8,323 nucleotides of DNA from VHBM01 sp052386635 (GCA_052386635.1 JBQTJY010000095.1:1-8323), one strand, 5' to 3'; positions 1-6,755 are shown, counted from the first letter of the stretch. Notes: a model not told the origin generated them from the letters alone. Numbers and translations are program-made.

Positions 1-254
1 GAATTAATCTAAATGAGACAATTCTTGTGTATTGTGCTTACATTACTAGTGAATTACGTGATGAAAAATCAGTTGAATCAATAAAGGAAAACACAAGAAA
101 AATTCTATCTCAGGATAAAGTAATGATCGGAGTTCCAGAGTCAATAAGAAAAATAACTTTTAATATAAATATTGACAATAAAGAACTAGAAATAACACTT
201 CATGAACCAATACCTACAACCGAATATATTTTGGTACCAAAAAACGTTAGATGA
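1..254 (+). CDS. ureA: Urease gamma subunit, divergent (5' end outside window)
   Basis: This is the C-terminal part of a urease gamma (UreA) subunit, a structural piece of the nickel enzyme that hydrolyses urea to ammonia and CO2 in the cytoplasm. The frame is open to the window edge (first full codon at 3), so the gene starts upstream; an internal GTG at 27 is not the real start. The recognition is by gapless alignment, from memory, to the UreA C-terminal half. The family's LNYPEA helix matches INLNET, RDGKSV matches RDEKSV, DDVMEGVPEMI matches DKVMIGVPESI, and the terminal VTVHDPI matches ITLHEPI. Identity is low for such a conserved subunit, and about 13 residues (PTTEYILVPKNVR) follow the usual HxPI end. 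A nickel-transporter gene starts 13 bp downstream, which supports a urease cluster continuing to the left. The family call is fairly secure; activity cannot be judged from a fragment. Confidence 0.75.
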   Translation, partial: INLNETILVYCAYITSELRDEKSVESIKENTRKILSQDKVMIGVPESIRKITFNINIDNKELEITLHEPIPTTEYILVPKNVR

Positions 255-267
255 TGTGGTGGTTTAG

Positions 268-1020
268 ATGGTAGAAGAAATTCTTGAACAACTCCATACA
301 ATGACTCCTGCTTTGGTTTTGACACTTGGTCTTGCAATTGGACTTCAACACGCATTTGAACCAGATCATGTAGTTGCAGTAAGCACTCAGGTTTCCAAAC
401 GAAAATACAAATCACAATCAATTAAACAAACATTTGTTGATGGCATATTCAAGTCCTCAATACTTGGTGCTATCTGGGGAGCGGGTCACACAACTACACT
501 TGTACTTATGGGATTGATTGTTTACCTATTAGCGATTAATGTTCCAGAAAATATTTTCATGGGCTTGGAATTCATTGTTGGAATTATGTTAGTATTTCTT
601 GCACTTACTATATTTTACAATAAAAAACTATTCCAACTAAAACATATACATACACATCTACACGATGATGGCACAATTCATACTCACCCGCATGAACATG
701 ATGATGAACACAAACATACACACAAATCATACATAATAGGTTGTATTCATGGCCTTGCTGGCAGTGGAAGTTTAGTGGTTTTAACAGCAAGCACACTTGA
801 AAATGTTGAAACTATTTTGGGTTTCATTCTGATCTTTGGTATTGGTTCTGTTATAGGAATGGTAATAGTTAGCAGCTTGATTGGACTACCTTTTGCATTT
901 ACCAACAAAATTACAACTGTAAATCGAATTCTCAAATATGTGGCAGGTTCTGCAAGCTTGCTTATTGGAACAAACATCCTTTACGAAATAGGCATAGCAA
1001 ACAATTTGTTTGGCATCTAA
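268..1020 (+). CDS. NicO/UreH-family nickel transporter with His-rich loop
   Basis: This 250-aa membrane protein probably imports Ni2+ for urease. It has about six hydrophobic segments (roughly residues 14-35, 60-88, 95-117, 155-180, 184-212 and 222-245). Segment 1 carries H28-AFEP-D33-H34, the HX4DH metal signature of NiCoT/NicO/UreH permeases. Further conserved-looking histidines are GAGH74T and H161GLAGSG. The loop between segments 3 and 4 (residues 126-152) holds 11 histidines and several aspartates, a likely cytoplasmic or periplasmic metal-collecting stretch. The ATG at 268 is the first usable start: an in-frame TAG stands at 265-267 and a GGTGG lies just upstream. It follows ureA by 13 bp and precedes the RNase H-like gene by 11 bp, so co-transcription is likely. 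Ni2+ as substrate is inferred from the urease neighbour; Co2+ remains possible for the family. Confidence 0.82.
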   Translation: MVEEILEQLHTMTPALVLTLGLAIGLQHAFEPDHVVAVSTQVSKRKYKSQSIKQTFVDGIFKSSILGAIWGAGHTTTLVLMGLIVYLLAINVPENIFMGLEFIVGIMLVFLALTIFYNKKLFQLKHIHTHLHDDGTIHTHPHEHDDEHKHTHKSYIIGCIHGLAGSGSLVVLTASTLENVETILGFILIFGIGSVIGMVIVSSLIGLPFAFTNKITTVNRILKYVAGSASLLIGTNILYEIGIANNLFGI

Positions 1021-1031
1021 AAACATCTTTC

Positions 1032-1388
1032 ATGCAAATTAGCATTTATGTGGATGGTTCAGGTGGGAGTGATTCTGGATATGGATTTTATGTCAAGGAA
1101 ACAAGCGAGTCGTTTTACGAAAAAAAACAAAACATCACAAATAATCAGGCAGAGTACCTTGCAATAATTGCAGCACTAAAAAAATTTGTAAACACTAAGG
1201 ATGAACTTATCATTTACAGCGATTCTAAAAACACAATTGCACAACTAAACCATGAAAATGCAATAAACAACGATCAGCTACGAAGTCTAGCGAGGGAAGC
1301 ATGGGAGTTAATTGCTAAATTTACTAAAATAAAATTAACATGGATACCTAGAAAAGAAAATCTGGCTGGAAAAATGCTTGGAAGCTAA
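1032..1388 (+). CDS. rnhA: RNase HI-like protein, fourth acidic residue not evident
   Basis: This 118-aa protein has the RNase H fold signature. RNase HI cuts the RNA strand of RNA-DNA hybrids with two metal ions held by a D-E-D-D set. Visible here are D8 in IYVDGSG, E41 in NNQAEYLA and D64 in IYSDSK. The fourth acidic residue is expected near the C-terminus in a pattern like NxxAD. The gene instead reads W104-IPRKENLAGKMLGS, with G113 at the aspartate position, and stops five residues later. The rest of the fold appears intact, and I see no frame-shifted continuation after the TAA at 1386. It lies 11 bp after the nickel-transporter gene and shows no promoter of its own, so it probably rides on the urease-end transcript. 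It may be an active RNase H with a rearranged active site, or a nucleic-acid-binding relative. The family call is secure; activity is uncertain. Confidence 0.85.
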   Translation: MQISIYVDGSGGSDSGYGFYVKETSESFYEKKQNITNNQAEYLAIIAALKKFVNTKDELIIYSDSKNTIAQLNHENAINNDQLRSLAREAWELIAKFTKIKLTWIPRKENLAGKMLGS

Positions 1389-1430
1389 GTATTAGATTGT
1401 GATAAATTTGATTCTAAAAAACATGAATAG

Positions 1431-1468
1431 CTTTATTATGGAAACTATTTTGATCCAAGGTTAACAAA
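1431..1468 (+). promoter_or_regulatory. Archaeal promoter and short leader for the acyl-CoA synthetase
   Basis: A TATA-like element CTTTATTATG (1431-1440) is centred about 33 bp before the TTG start at 1469. Transcription would begin near 1461-1463 and leave a leader of only a few bases. The CAAGG at 1456-1460 would then mostly fall outside the mRNA and not serve as a ribosome binding site. An in-frame TGA at 1451-1453 closes the frame upstream. The assignment rests on spacing and composition only. Confidence 0.45.
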
Positions 1469-3565
1469 TTGGCTGAATCAGTTTTTCTTTCACCTACTTC
1501 AATTGCAATAATTGGTGCATCAGACAAGGAAGGAAGTGTAGGACGAGCAATTACCTCAAACATCATGAAGGGATACACAGGAACAATTTATCCAATCAGT
1601 CCAACAAGGGACACAGTTTTTGATAAAAAAGCCTACAAGACTGTACTAGATGTTTCTGAACAAATTGATCTGGCAGTAATTATTACAAAAAACACTATCG
1701 TTCCAACAGTTTTAGAGGAATGTGGTAAAAAGGGAATCAAAGGAGCAATTGTAATTACTGCCGGATTCAAGGAGGTTGACGAAGAGGGAGCAAAACTAGA
1801 ACAACAACTAAAGGAAATTGCAAAAAAATACAACATCAAGGTAATTGGTCCAAACTGTCTTGGCGTGATGAATCTTGCCCCAAAAACAATGATGAATTCC
1901 ACGTTCCTAAAAGTTACACCAAAATCCGGAGAAATAGCACTAGTTTCACAAAGTGGAGCGATCTGTGCTGCACTTGTTGAGGACGCAAGTGCACAAGGGA
2001 TTGGATTTTCAGCAGTTGTAAGTATGGGAAACAAGGCAGACATGAATGAAATCGATGTACTTGAGATGCTTGCAGGCCATGAACAAACAAAGGTGATTGT
2101 AATGTATCTTGAAGACATGGGTGACGGTCAAAAATTTTTAAAGATTTGCAAAAACATTACTAAAAATCTAAAAAAACCTGTCTTAGTTTTAAAATCTGGA
2201 CGAAGCCCTGAGGGTGCAAAAGCTGCAATGTCTCATACAGGAGCATTGATGGGCTCTGACGAAATCTATGATGCATTACTTAAACAATCAGGAGCTATCC
2301 GAGTAGATACTATGGGGGAATTATTTGATTACGCAACAGCATTCTCAAAACAACCACTTCCGCTAGAAGGTGATCTTGTTATTGTATCTAATGCTGGTGG
2401 GCCAGCTATTATCTCAACTGATGCATGCTCAAAACTTGGAATCAAGATGGCAAAAATCGATGACATAAGACCAAAAATTGATGCAGTAATTCCACCATGG
2501 GGCAGCTCACGAAATCCTGTAGACATAGTTGGTGATGCAGACTATAATCGATTCAACAATGTACTTGAGAATGTTTTATCGCACAAAAATGTCGGTACTG
2601 TTATTGCAATGTGTACACCCTCTGCAACTCTTGACTACAATAAACTTGCAGAAGTAATTGTTAGCATGTCAAAAAAATACAAAAAAACAGTTCTTGCAAG
2701 TCTAATGGGACTTGATGAAGGTATAAAAAATAGGCAAATCTTGGCAGAAGGAGGAATACCATATTATACCTATGCAGAAGCAGCGATTCAAACTCTCAAG
2801 GCAATGCTTAGGTTTGTTGAGTGGATAAAAAACCCAGAAGGCAATATTGTTACATTCAAAGTAGACACAAACAGGGCAAAAAAAATCTTTGATGATGCAA
2901 AACAGGGGGGTAGACAAAACTTACTTGAAGAGGAAGGCCAAGAAATATTGCGCGCATATGGATTGCCACTTCCAAAAAGTGCACTTGCAAAAACAGAACT
3001 GGATGCAGTAAAGATTGCAAAAAAGATTGGTTATCCTGTTGTGCTAAAGATCGCATCGCCACAAATCATTCACAAATCAGATGCTGGTGGTGTAAAGGTG
3101 AATATACAAAACGACAAAGAAGTGCGTTCCGCATTTAAAGAGATCATAAAGAATGCAAAGAAGTACAACAAAAACGCAGTAATCAAAGGAGTTCTAGTTG
3201 TTGAGATGGTAAAGGGTGGCAAGGAAATGATTATTGGTTCAAAACAAGAATCAGGATTTGGACCTGTCTTGATGCTTGGGCTGGGTGGCATTTATGTAGA
3301 GATCCTAAAAGATGTTACATTCAGACTTGCACCAGTAACCGATAAAGAAACAGAGGACATGATCGCATCAATTAAAACAAAAAAACTTCTTGAGGGTGTA
3401 AGAGGAGAAAAGCCATCAGATTTTGTAAAATTATCTGAATGCATACAACGGTTGTCACAGCTTGTGACAGATTTTAGAGAGATCAAAGAACTGGATATGA
3501 ATCCAGTGTTGGTTATGGAAAAAGGAAAAGGTTGTAAGATTCTTGATGTTAGAATAGGTCTTTAA
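1469..3565 (+). CDS. 4-hydroxybutyrate-CoA ligase (ADP-forming)
   Basis: The protein is an ADP-forming acyl-CoA synthetase (698 aa) of the acetyl-CoA synthetase/NDP-forming family, with alpha and beta parts fused. Domains in order: CoA-binding Rossmann domain (about 7-130, with IAIIGASDKEGSVG); succinyl-CoA-ligase-like domain (about 150-290) with the phospho-histidine loop SH256TGALMG; a second ligase domain (about 295-460, with VSNAGGPA); and a C-terminal ATP-grasp domain (about 470-698) with the second conserved histidine in H535KSDAGGV. These correspond to His257alpha and His71beta of the Pyrococcus enzyme. The closest known protein is Nmar_0206 of N. maritimus, shown to activate 4-hydroxybutyrate with ADP rather than AMP formation, the energy-saving feature of the thaumarchaeal 3HP/4HB cycle. 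The gene for the next enzyme follows immediately. TTG at 1469 is the only possible start: an in-frame stop lies at 1451 and the next Met is about residue 33, inside the Rossmann fold. Substrate choice is inferred from synteny. Confidence 0.9.
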   Translation: MAESVFLSPTSIAIIGASDKEGSVGRAITSNIMKGYTGTIYPISPTRDTVFDKKAYKTVLDVSEQIDLAVIITKNTIVPTVLEECGKKGIKGAIVITAGFKEVDEEGAKLEQQLKEIAKKYNIKVIGPNCLGVMNLAPKTMMNSTFLKVTPKSGEIALVSQSGAICAALVEDASAQGIGFSAVVSMGNKADMNEIDVLEMLAGHEQTKVIVMYLEDMGDGQKFLKICKNITKNLKKPVLVLKSGRSPEGAKAAMSHTGALMGSDEIYDALLKQSGAIRVDTMGELFDYATAFSKQPLPLEGDLVIVSNAGGPAIISTDACSKLGIKMAKIDDIRPKIDAVIPPWGSSRNPVDIVGDADYNRFNNVLENVLSHKNVGTVIAMCTPSATLDYNKLAEVIVSMSKKYKKTVLASLMGLDEGIKNRQILAEGGIPYYTYAEAAIQTLKAMLRFVEWIKNPEGNIVTFKVDTNRAKKIFDDAKQGGRQNLLEEEGQEILRAYGLPLPKSALAKTELDAVKIAKKIGYPVVLKIASPQIIHKSDAGGVKVNIQNDKEVRSAFKEIIKNAKKYNKNAVIKGVLVVEMVKGGKEMIIGSKQESGFGPVLMLGLGGIYVEILKDVTFRLAPVTDKETEDMIASIKTKKLLEGVRGEKPSDFVKLSECIQRLSQLVTDFREIKELDMNPVLVMEKGKGCKILDVRIGL

Positions 3566-3582
3566 CAAAACATGCGTGACCT

Positions 3583-3627
3583 GAAATAGTTTAGAATATT
3601 TATAGCACTTCGAAGCACTTTAAGCAT
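3583..3627 (+). promoter_or_regulatory. Leaderless archaeal promoter of 4-hydroxybutyryl-CoA dehydratase
   Basis: A clear TATA box (AATATTTATA, 3595-3604; core TTTATA at 3599-3604) with purine-rich BRE-like sequence before it lies about 26 bp from the ATG at 3628. Transcription should start at or next to the start codon. No Shine-Dalgarno sequence is visible. The dehydratase can therefore be expressed separately from the upstream ligase gene despite a gap of only 62 bp. Confidence 0.65.
3604..3620. repeat. 7-bp direct repeat around a palindrome, between TATA box and start codon
   Basis: AGCACTT occurs at 3604-3610 and again at 3614-3620, one helical turn (10 bp) apart. The 8-bp palindrome CTTCGAAG (3608-3615) spans the junction. 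The site sits just downstream of the TATA box, where a bound repressor would block initiation. The operator role is inference. Confidence 0.4.
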
Positions 3628-5139
3628 ATGCCAATTAGAACTGGACAAGAGTACATCAAGAGTTTGCGAGGAAGAAAACTCAAAGTATATCTTTTTGGCG
3701 AATTAGTCAAAGAGCCTGTAGATCATCCAATGATTCGTCCATCAATTAATGCAGTAGCTGAAACATATGACTTGGCAGTAAGAGAAGGTGAACTAGCAAC
3801 AGCACAATCATCAATAACTGGAATGAAAGTAAACCGATTTTTACACATTGCAGAAAGTGCACAAGATTTGGTGTTACAAAATAAAATGCAAAGAAAAATG
3901 GGACAAAACACAGGAACGTGCTTTCAACGATGTGTAGGAATGGATGCAATAAACTCACTTCATTCTACAACATATGAAATTGATGAAAAATTTGGCACAA
4001 GTTATCATAAACGACTCTTGAATTTTATCAAAATGGTTCAAACTGAGAACCTTGTAATAGGCGGTGCTATGACAGATCCAAAAGGGGATAGAAGCAAGGG
4101 TCCAGCAGAACAAGCAGATCCTGACATGTTTGTTCGTGTAGTAGAAAAAAATGACAAGGGTGTTTACGTAACAGGTGCAAAGGCTCACCAAACAGGATGC
4201 ATAAACTCACATTGGATTATTATCATGCCAACAATGAGACTAACCGAAAATGACAAAGACTATGCAATTGTTGGTGCAGTACCTGCAGATGCAGAGGGTA
4301 TAACTTACATCTATGGACGACAGTCTTGCGACACACGAAGCATGGAAGGAGGAGATCTTGATGCAGGAAATTCACAGTTTGCAGGGCAAGAGGCAATGAT
4401 AATCCTTGATCGAGTTTTCATTCCTTGGGAAAAAGTTTTCATGTATGGTGAATACGAGTTTGCATCAATGCTTGTTGAAAGATTTACTTGTTATCACAGA
4501 AGAAGCTATGTTTGCAAGACAGGACTTGGCGATGTCCTAATTGGTGCGGCAGCTACAATTGCAGACTATAACGGCATTCCAAATGTTTCACACATCAAGG
4601 ACAAACTTGTTGAGATGACACATCTTAACGAATCAATTTATGCTGCAGGCATTGCATCGTCATATCAGGCTCACAAGCTCAAATCTGGTGTGTGGCTAAA
4701 TGACGATATGCTAGCACAGGTATGCAAACACAATGTTACAAGATTTCCATATGAGATTGGTAGGCTTGCGCAAGACATTGCAGGAGGGCTAGTTGTGACC
4801 ATGCCTTCAGAAAAGGATTTTAGAAATCCAGAGACAGGACCATTACTTAGAAAATATTTGGCGGGAAGAAAAGGAGTTGATGTTGAAAATAGGATGCGCA
4901 TACTACGATTAATCGAAAACATGACATTAGGAAGAAATGCAGTTGGATATCTTACAGAGTCAATGCATGGTGCAGGATCGCCTCAAGCACAGCGAATTCA
5001 AATTGCACGTCAAATGCAGCTTGGTTACAAGAAAAACTTGGCAAAGCATCTAGCTAATGTAAAAGATGACTTTGAAGAACCACAAGAAAATTCTGAATAC
5101 TTTAAGCGAGTATTTAAAATCAACAACGAAGAAAGTTAA
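3628..5139 (+). CDS. abfD: 4-hydroxybutyryl-CoA dehydratase ([4Fe-4S]/FAD radical enzyme)
   Basis: This 503-aa enzyme belongs to the AbfD/HpaB flavoprotein family. It dehydrates 4-hydroxybutyryl-CoA to crotonyl-CoA by a ketyl-radical mechanism, the key step of the 3HP/4HB CO2-fixation cycle; the counterpart is Nmar_0207. Cluster-ligand candidates are C98 and C102 (TGTCFQRC), H290 and C296 (CYHRRSYVCK); these match C99, C103, H292 and C299 of the Clostridium aminobutyricum enzyme, although the last pair is one residue closer here. Other expected catalytic positions are present: T189 (AHQTG), E255 (AGQEAM), Y294, K297 and E444 (LTESMHGAGSPQ). The length is close to the bacterial enzyme, so the gene appears complete. 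It follows the ligase gene that makes its substrate, but has its own TATA box 26 bp before the ATG. Its TAA shares bases with the stop of the convergent signal-peptidase gene. Confidence 0.95.
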   Translation: MPIRTGQEYIKSLRGRKLKVYLFGELVKEPVDHPMIRPSINAVAETYDLAVREGELATAQSSITGMKVNRFLHIAESAQDLVLQNKMQRKMGQNTGTCFQRCVGMDAINSLHSTTYEIDEKFGTSYHKRLLNFIKMVQTENLVIGGAMTDPKGDRSKGPAEQADPDMFVRVVEKNDKGVYVTGAKAHQTGCINSHWIIIMPTMRLTENDKDYAIVGAVPADAEGITYIYGRQSCDTRSMEGGDLDAGNSQFAGQEAMIILDRVFIPWEKVFMYGEYEFASMLVERFTCYHRRSYVCKTGLGDVLIGAAATIADYNGIPNVSHIKDKLVEMTHLNESIYAAGIASSYQAHKLKSGVWLNDDMLAQVCKHNVTRFPYEIGRLAQDIAGGLVVTMPSEKDFRNPETGPLLRKYLAGRKGVDVENRMRILRLIENMTLGRNAVGYLTESMHGAGSPQAQRIQIARQMQLGYKKNLAKHLANVKDDFEEPQENSEYFKRVFKINNEES

Positions 5140-5819
5140 TTCCCAGTATTTTCTTTTGAATCTGACTTAGTCTGATTGACTATATCTGAGTTTTGAATTT
5201 TTTCAAGATCGGTATATTCATCATCTTTTGGAATATTTGTTAAATCTACATCTAATGCACTGTTTTGAAATGTTTCGTTTGTGGCATCTGCCTTGGCTGA
5301 AAGTGATACCTCCTTTGCTTTTTTATTTTTTGAAATTTGTTTGAAAATCATAATTCCAACAATTACTGCAATTATGATATAGTTGACTGGTGGCATCAAA
5401 ATTCTTGTAATATAGCCAATCTGTGGTATCACATAAGCTACTTTTCCAATGTACTCCTCGTCTGTTATTGGAAAATCAGTACCTGGAATAGAAGAAGGAT
5501 TTGCATCACCTTTTGTTCGTATTGTTTTTGGGTCATCATCAATAACTTCTGCTACTCTATGAACTATTACCCTATCATGTCCTGCTGGCCTATGAAAGAC
5601 TATGATATCTCCTTTTTGTACATTTTCAAATGACTCATTTCCTTGAACTACTAATACATCAAAAACCTGTAGCTCGGGAACCATGCTGCCACTTGAAACA
5701 ACATAAAACGGATTTTCCGTCCCAAACACTACTCTTAGTCCGAGCCATATTATCAAAACACCTATTACAACTATTACAATATCTTTTGCTATTCCCTTTG
5801 TTATCATTTTACCAGTCAA
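5136..5819 (-). CDS. Archaeal type I signal peptidase (S26B)
   Basis: This membrane serine protease removes signal peptides from exported proteins on the outer face of the cytoplasmic membrane. Numbering from the TTG start: a transmembrane helix at about 13-32, the catalytic serine S45 in SSGSMVP, the histidine H87 in VIVHRV that replaces the bacterial lysine, and the aspartate D105 in TKGDAN. This Ser-His-Asp arrangement is typical of archaeal and ER signal peptidases. A second hydrophobic helix (about 143-162) is followed by a polar, acid-rich tail to residue 227 with no recognised domain. The start is uncertain: TTG at 5819 sits about 31 bp from the TATA-like box, in line with other genes here, while ATG at 5807 would shorten the protein by four residues before the first helix. 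The stop overlaps that of the convergent dehydratase gene. The PRC-barrel gene lies 44 bp upstream on the same strand. Confidence 0.88.
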   Translation of the reverse strand: MTGKMITKGIAKDIVIVVIGVLIIWLGLRVVFGTENPFYVVSSGSMVPELQVFDVLVVQGNESFENVQKGDIIVFHRPAGHDRVIVHRVAEVIDDDPKTIRTKGDANPSSIPGTDFPITDEEYIGKVAYVIPQIGYITRILMPPVNYIIIAVIVGIMIFKQISKNKKAKEVSLSAKADATNETFQNSALDVDLTNIPKDDEYTDLEKIQNSDIVNQTKSDSKENTGN

Positions 5820-5845
5820 ATTATGTCATGTCCTATTATTTGCTA

Positions 5846-5854
5846 AGATAAATC
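5846..5854 (-). promoter_or_regulatory. TATA-like element of the signal peptidase gene
   Basis: On the minus strand this reads GATTTATCT, centred about 31 bp before the TTG at 5819 and 43 bp before the ATG at 5807. It lies in the short gap after the stop codon of the upstream PRC-barrel gene. This suggests the peptidase has its own promoter, though read-through cannot be excluded. Confidence 0.35.
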
Positions 5855-5863
5855 TTGATATTT

Positions 5864-6709
5864 CTAAATTCTAGTCCCACAATTTTCGCAAAATTTTGAG
5901 CCTTCCCTATTTGTAAGACCACAATTGGGGCACTTTAAATCAGATTTACCTGAATGTTGTTCTACAAAACTTTCGTTTTTTGAACCTAAAAGAATGATTT
6001 CACCAATTTTTTTAATTCTACTCCAGCTTATACTTTCTTCAGTTCCGTCATATTTTGTAACAACGATAACTACAGATTGTGTTGAATCAACACCCATTTC
6101 TCTTACAGTTCCAATTTTTTTTAAACTCTCATCATATACATCCATACCGATGATCGTGCTAAAATTGGAGCCTTTTGATGAATCTACTTGCGTATCTGAT
6201 TGTTGCTGTACCACTCTGTTTTGAGGTTGAACAGTTCTATTTTTAGGCTGAATAGGTGGTTGAACGATTTCTGTTTTAACACTAGATGGAACAGTTTCGG
6301 TTTTAATAGATGTGGTTGGTTGAGCCGGTGGGGGTTTTGAGAAATGCTCCTCTGAGATAGGCTTTGCTTTACCCACTTCACTAGTCTGATCAGGTTTTCT
6401 AAATTCTCTATATTCAGCTATCGTAGAACCACAAACATTGCACAGATATTTTCCTTTTTCAACTAGAATTAAATTTTCAGCTACTTCCTCGTTTGGAGTC
6501 TCATATTTTATCTGAGGTCCTCCATCATAGTCTTTTTCGCATGAATTGCAATAATGCTTTGAAATTTTTGGTGAATCAATTCGCCCAATTGGTGCCAAAA
6601 ATAGATCTGGGCCGCCAAGATTCCCTTTTCGTTGTTGTTCCTCAGTAATAGTTGCCATTATGTAACCCCCAGAGCCTCGCAGCTTCTTAAGTCGGGATTC
6701 TGCACTCAT
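5864..6709 (-). CDS. Uncharacterised zinc-ribbon / PRC-barrel / zinc-ribbon protein
   Basis: I do not recognise a named family for this 281-aa protein, but its modules are visible. An N-terminal treble-clef or ribbon-like metal site uses C54/C57 (YCNSC) and C90/C93 (LCNVC). A disordered linker (about 101-182) is rich in Pro, Gln, Thr and Val and contains imperfect repeats (VKTE-type and QPxNR-type). A PRC-barrel-like domain (about 184-242) begins IIGMDVYDESLKKIGTV and ends with a WSRIKKIGEIILLG strand. A C-terminal zinc ribbon has C260/C263 and C274/C277. No membrane segment is seen. PRC barrels bind protein or RNA partners, for example in RimM and in the archaeal division protein CdvA, so an adaptor role is plausible but unproven. 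ATG 6709 is supported by a TATA box about 29 bp upstream; an internal ATG at 6658 preceded by GGGGG is an alternative start. It diverges from the thioredoxin gene. Confidence 0.8.
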   Translation of the reverse strand: MSAESRLKKLRGSGGYIMATITEEQQRKGNLGGPDLFLAPIGRIDSPKISKHYCNSCEKDYDGGPQIKYETPNEEVAENLILVEKGKYLCNVCGSTIAEYREFRKPDQTSEVGKAKPISEEHFSKPPPAQPTTSIKTETVPSSVKTEIVQPPIQPKNRTVQPQNRVVQQQSDTQVDSSKGSNFSTIIGMDVYDESLKKIGTVREMGVDSTQSVVIVVTKYDGTEESISWSRIKKIGEIILLGSKNESFVEQHSGKSDLKCPNCGLTNREGSKFCENCGTRI

Positions 6710-6732
6710 ATCTGCATCTATTAAAATTCGAA

Positions 6733-6744
6733 TTTAAATATATA
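6733..6744 (-). promoter_or_regulatory. TATA box of the PRC-barrel/zinc-ribbon gene
   Basis: An AT-only stretch, TATATATTTAAA on the minus strand, is centred about 29 bp from the ATG at 6709. It is the strongest TATA-like sequence in this divergent region and predicts a transcript that begins within a few bases of the start codon. Confidence 0.55.
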
Positions 6745-6755
6745 TTCACAAATTT

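Noticed and set aside
640..730. CAT/CAC-rich repetitive stretch that could look like a DNA repeat
   Set aside because: It is explained by the histidine-rich coding loop of the transporter; the units are irregular and there are no spacers, so it is neither a CRISPR nor a tandem-repeat locus.
1375..1400. Possible frameshift truncating the RNase HI-like gene before its last aspartate
   Set aside because: Reading the other frames after 1370 gives no sensible RNase H C-terminus, and the ending aligns naturally with the family's last helix except for the substituted residue.
1633..2118. 161-codon open frame on the minus strand inside the acyl-CoA synthetase gene
   Set aside because: It lies entirely antisense to a well-supported gene, and its translation is low-complexity (Ser, Ile, Phe, Pro) without domain features, as expected for a shadow frame.
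5337..5633. 98-codon plus-strand open frame antisense to the signal peptidase
   Set aside because: The composition (many Tyr, Asn, Cys, Trp) is typical of reverse-strand translation, and no promoter or domain is visible; the minus-strand peptidase has all its catalytic motifs.
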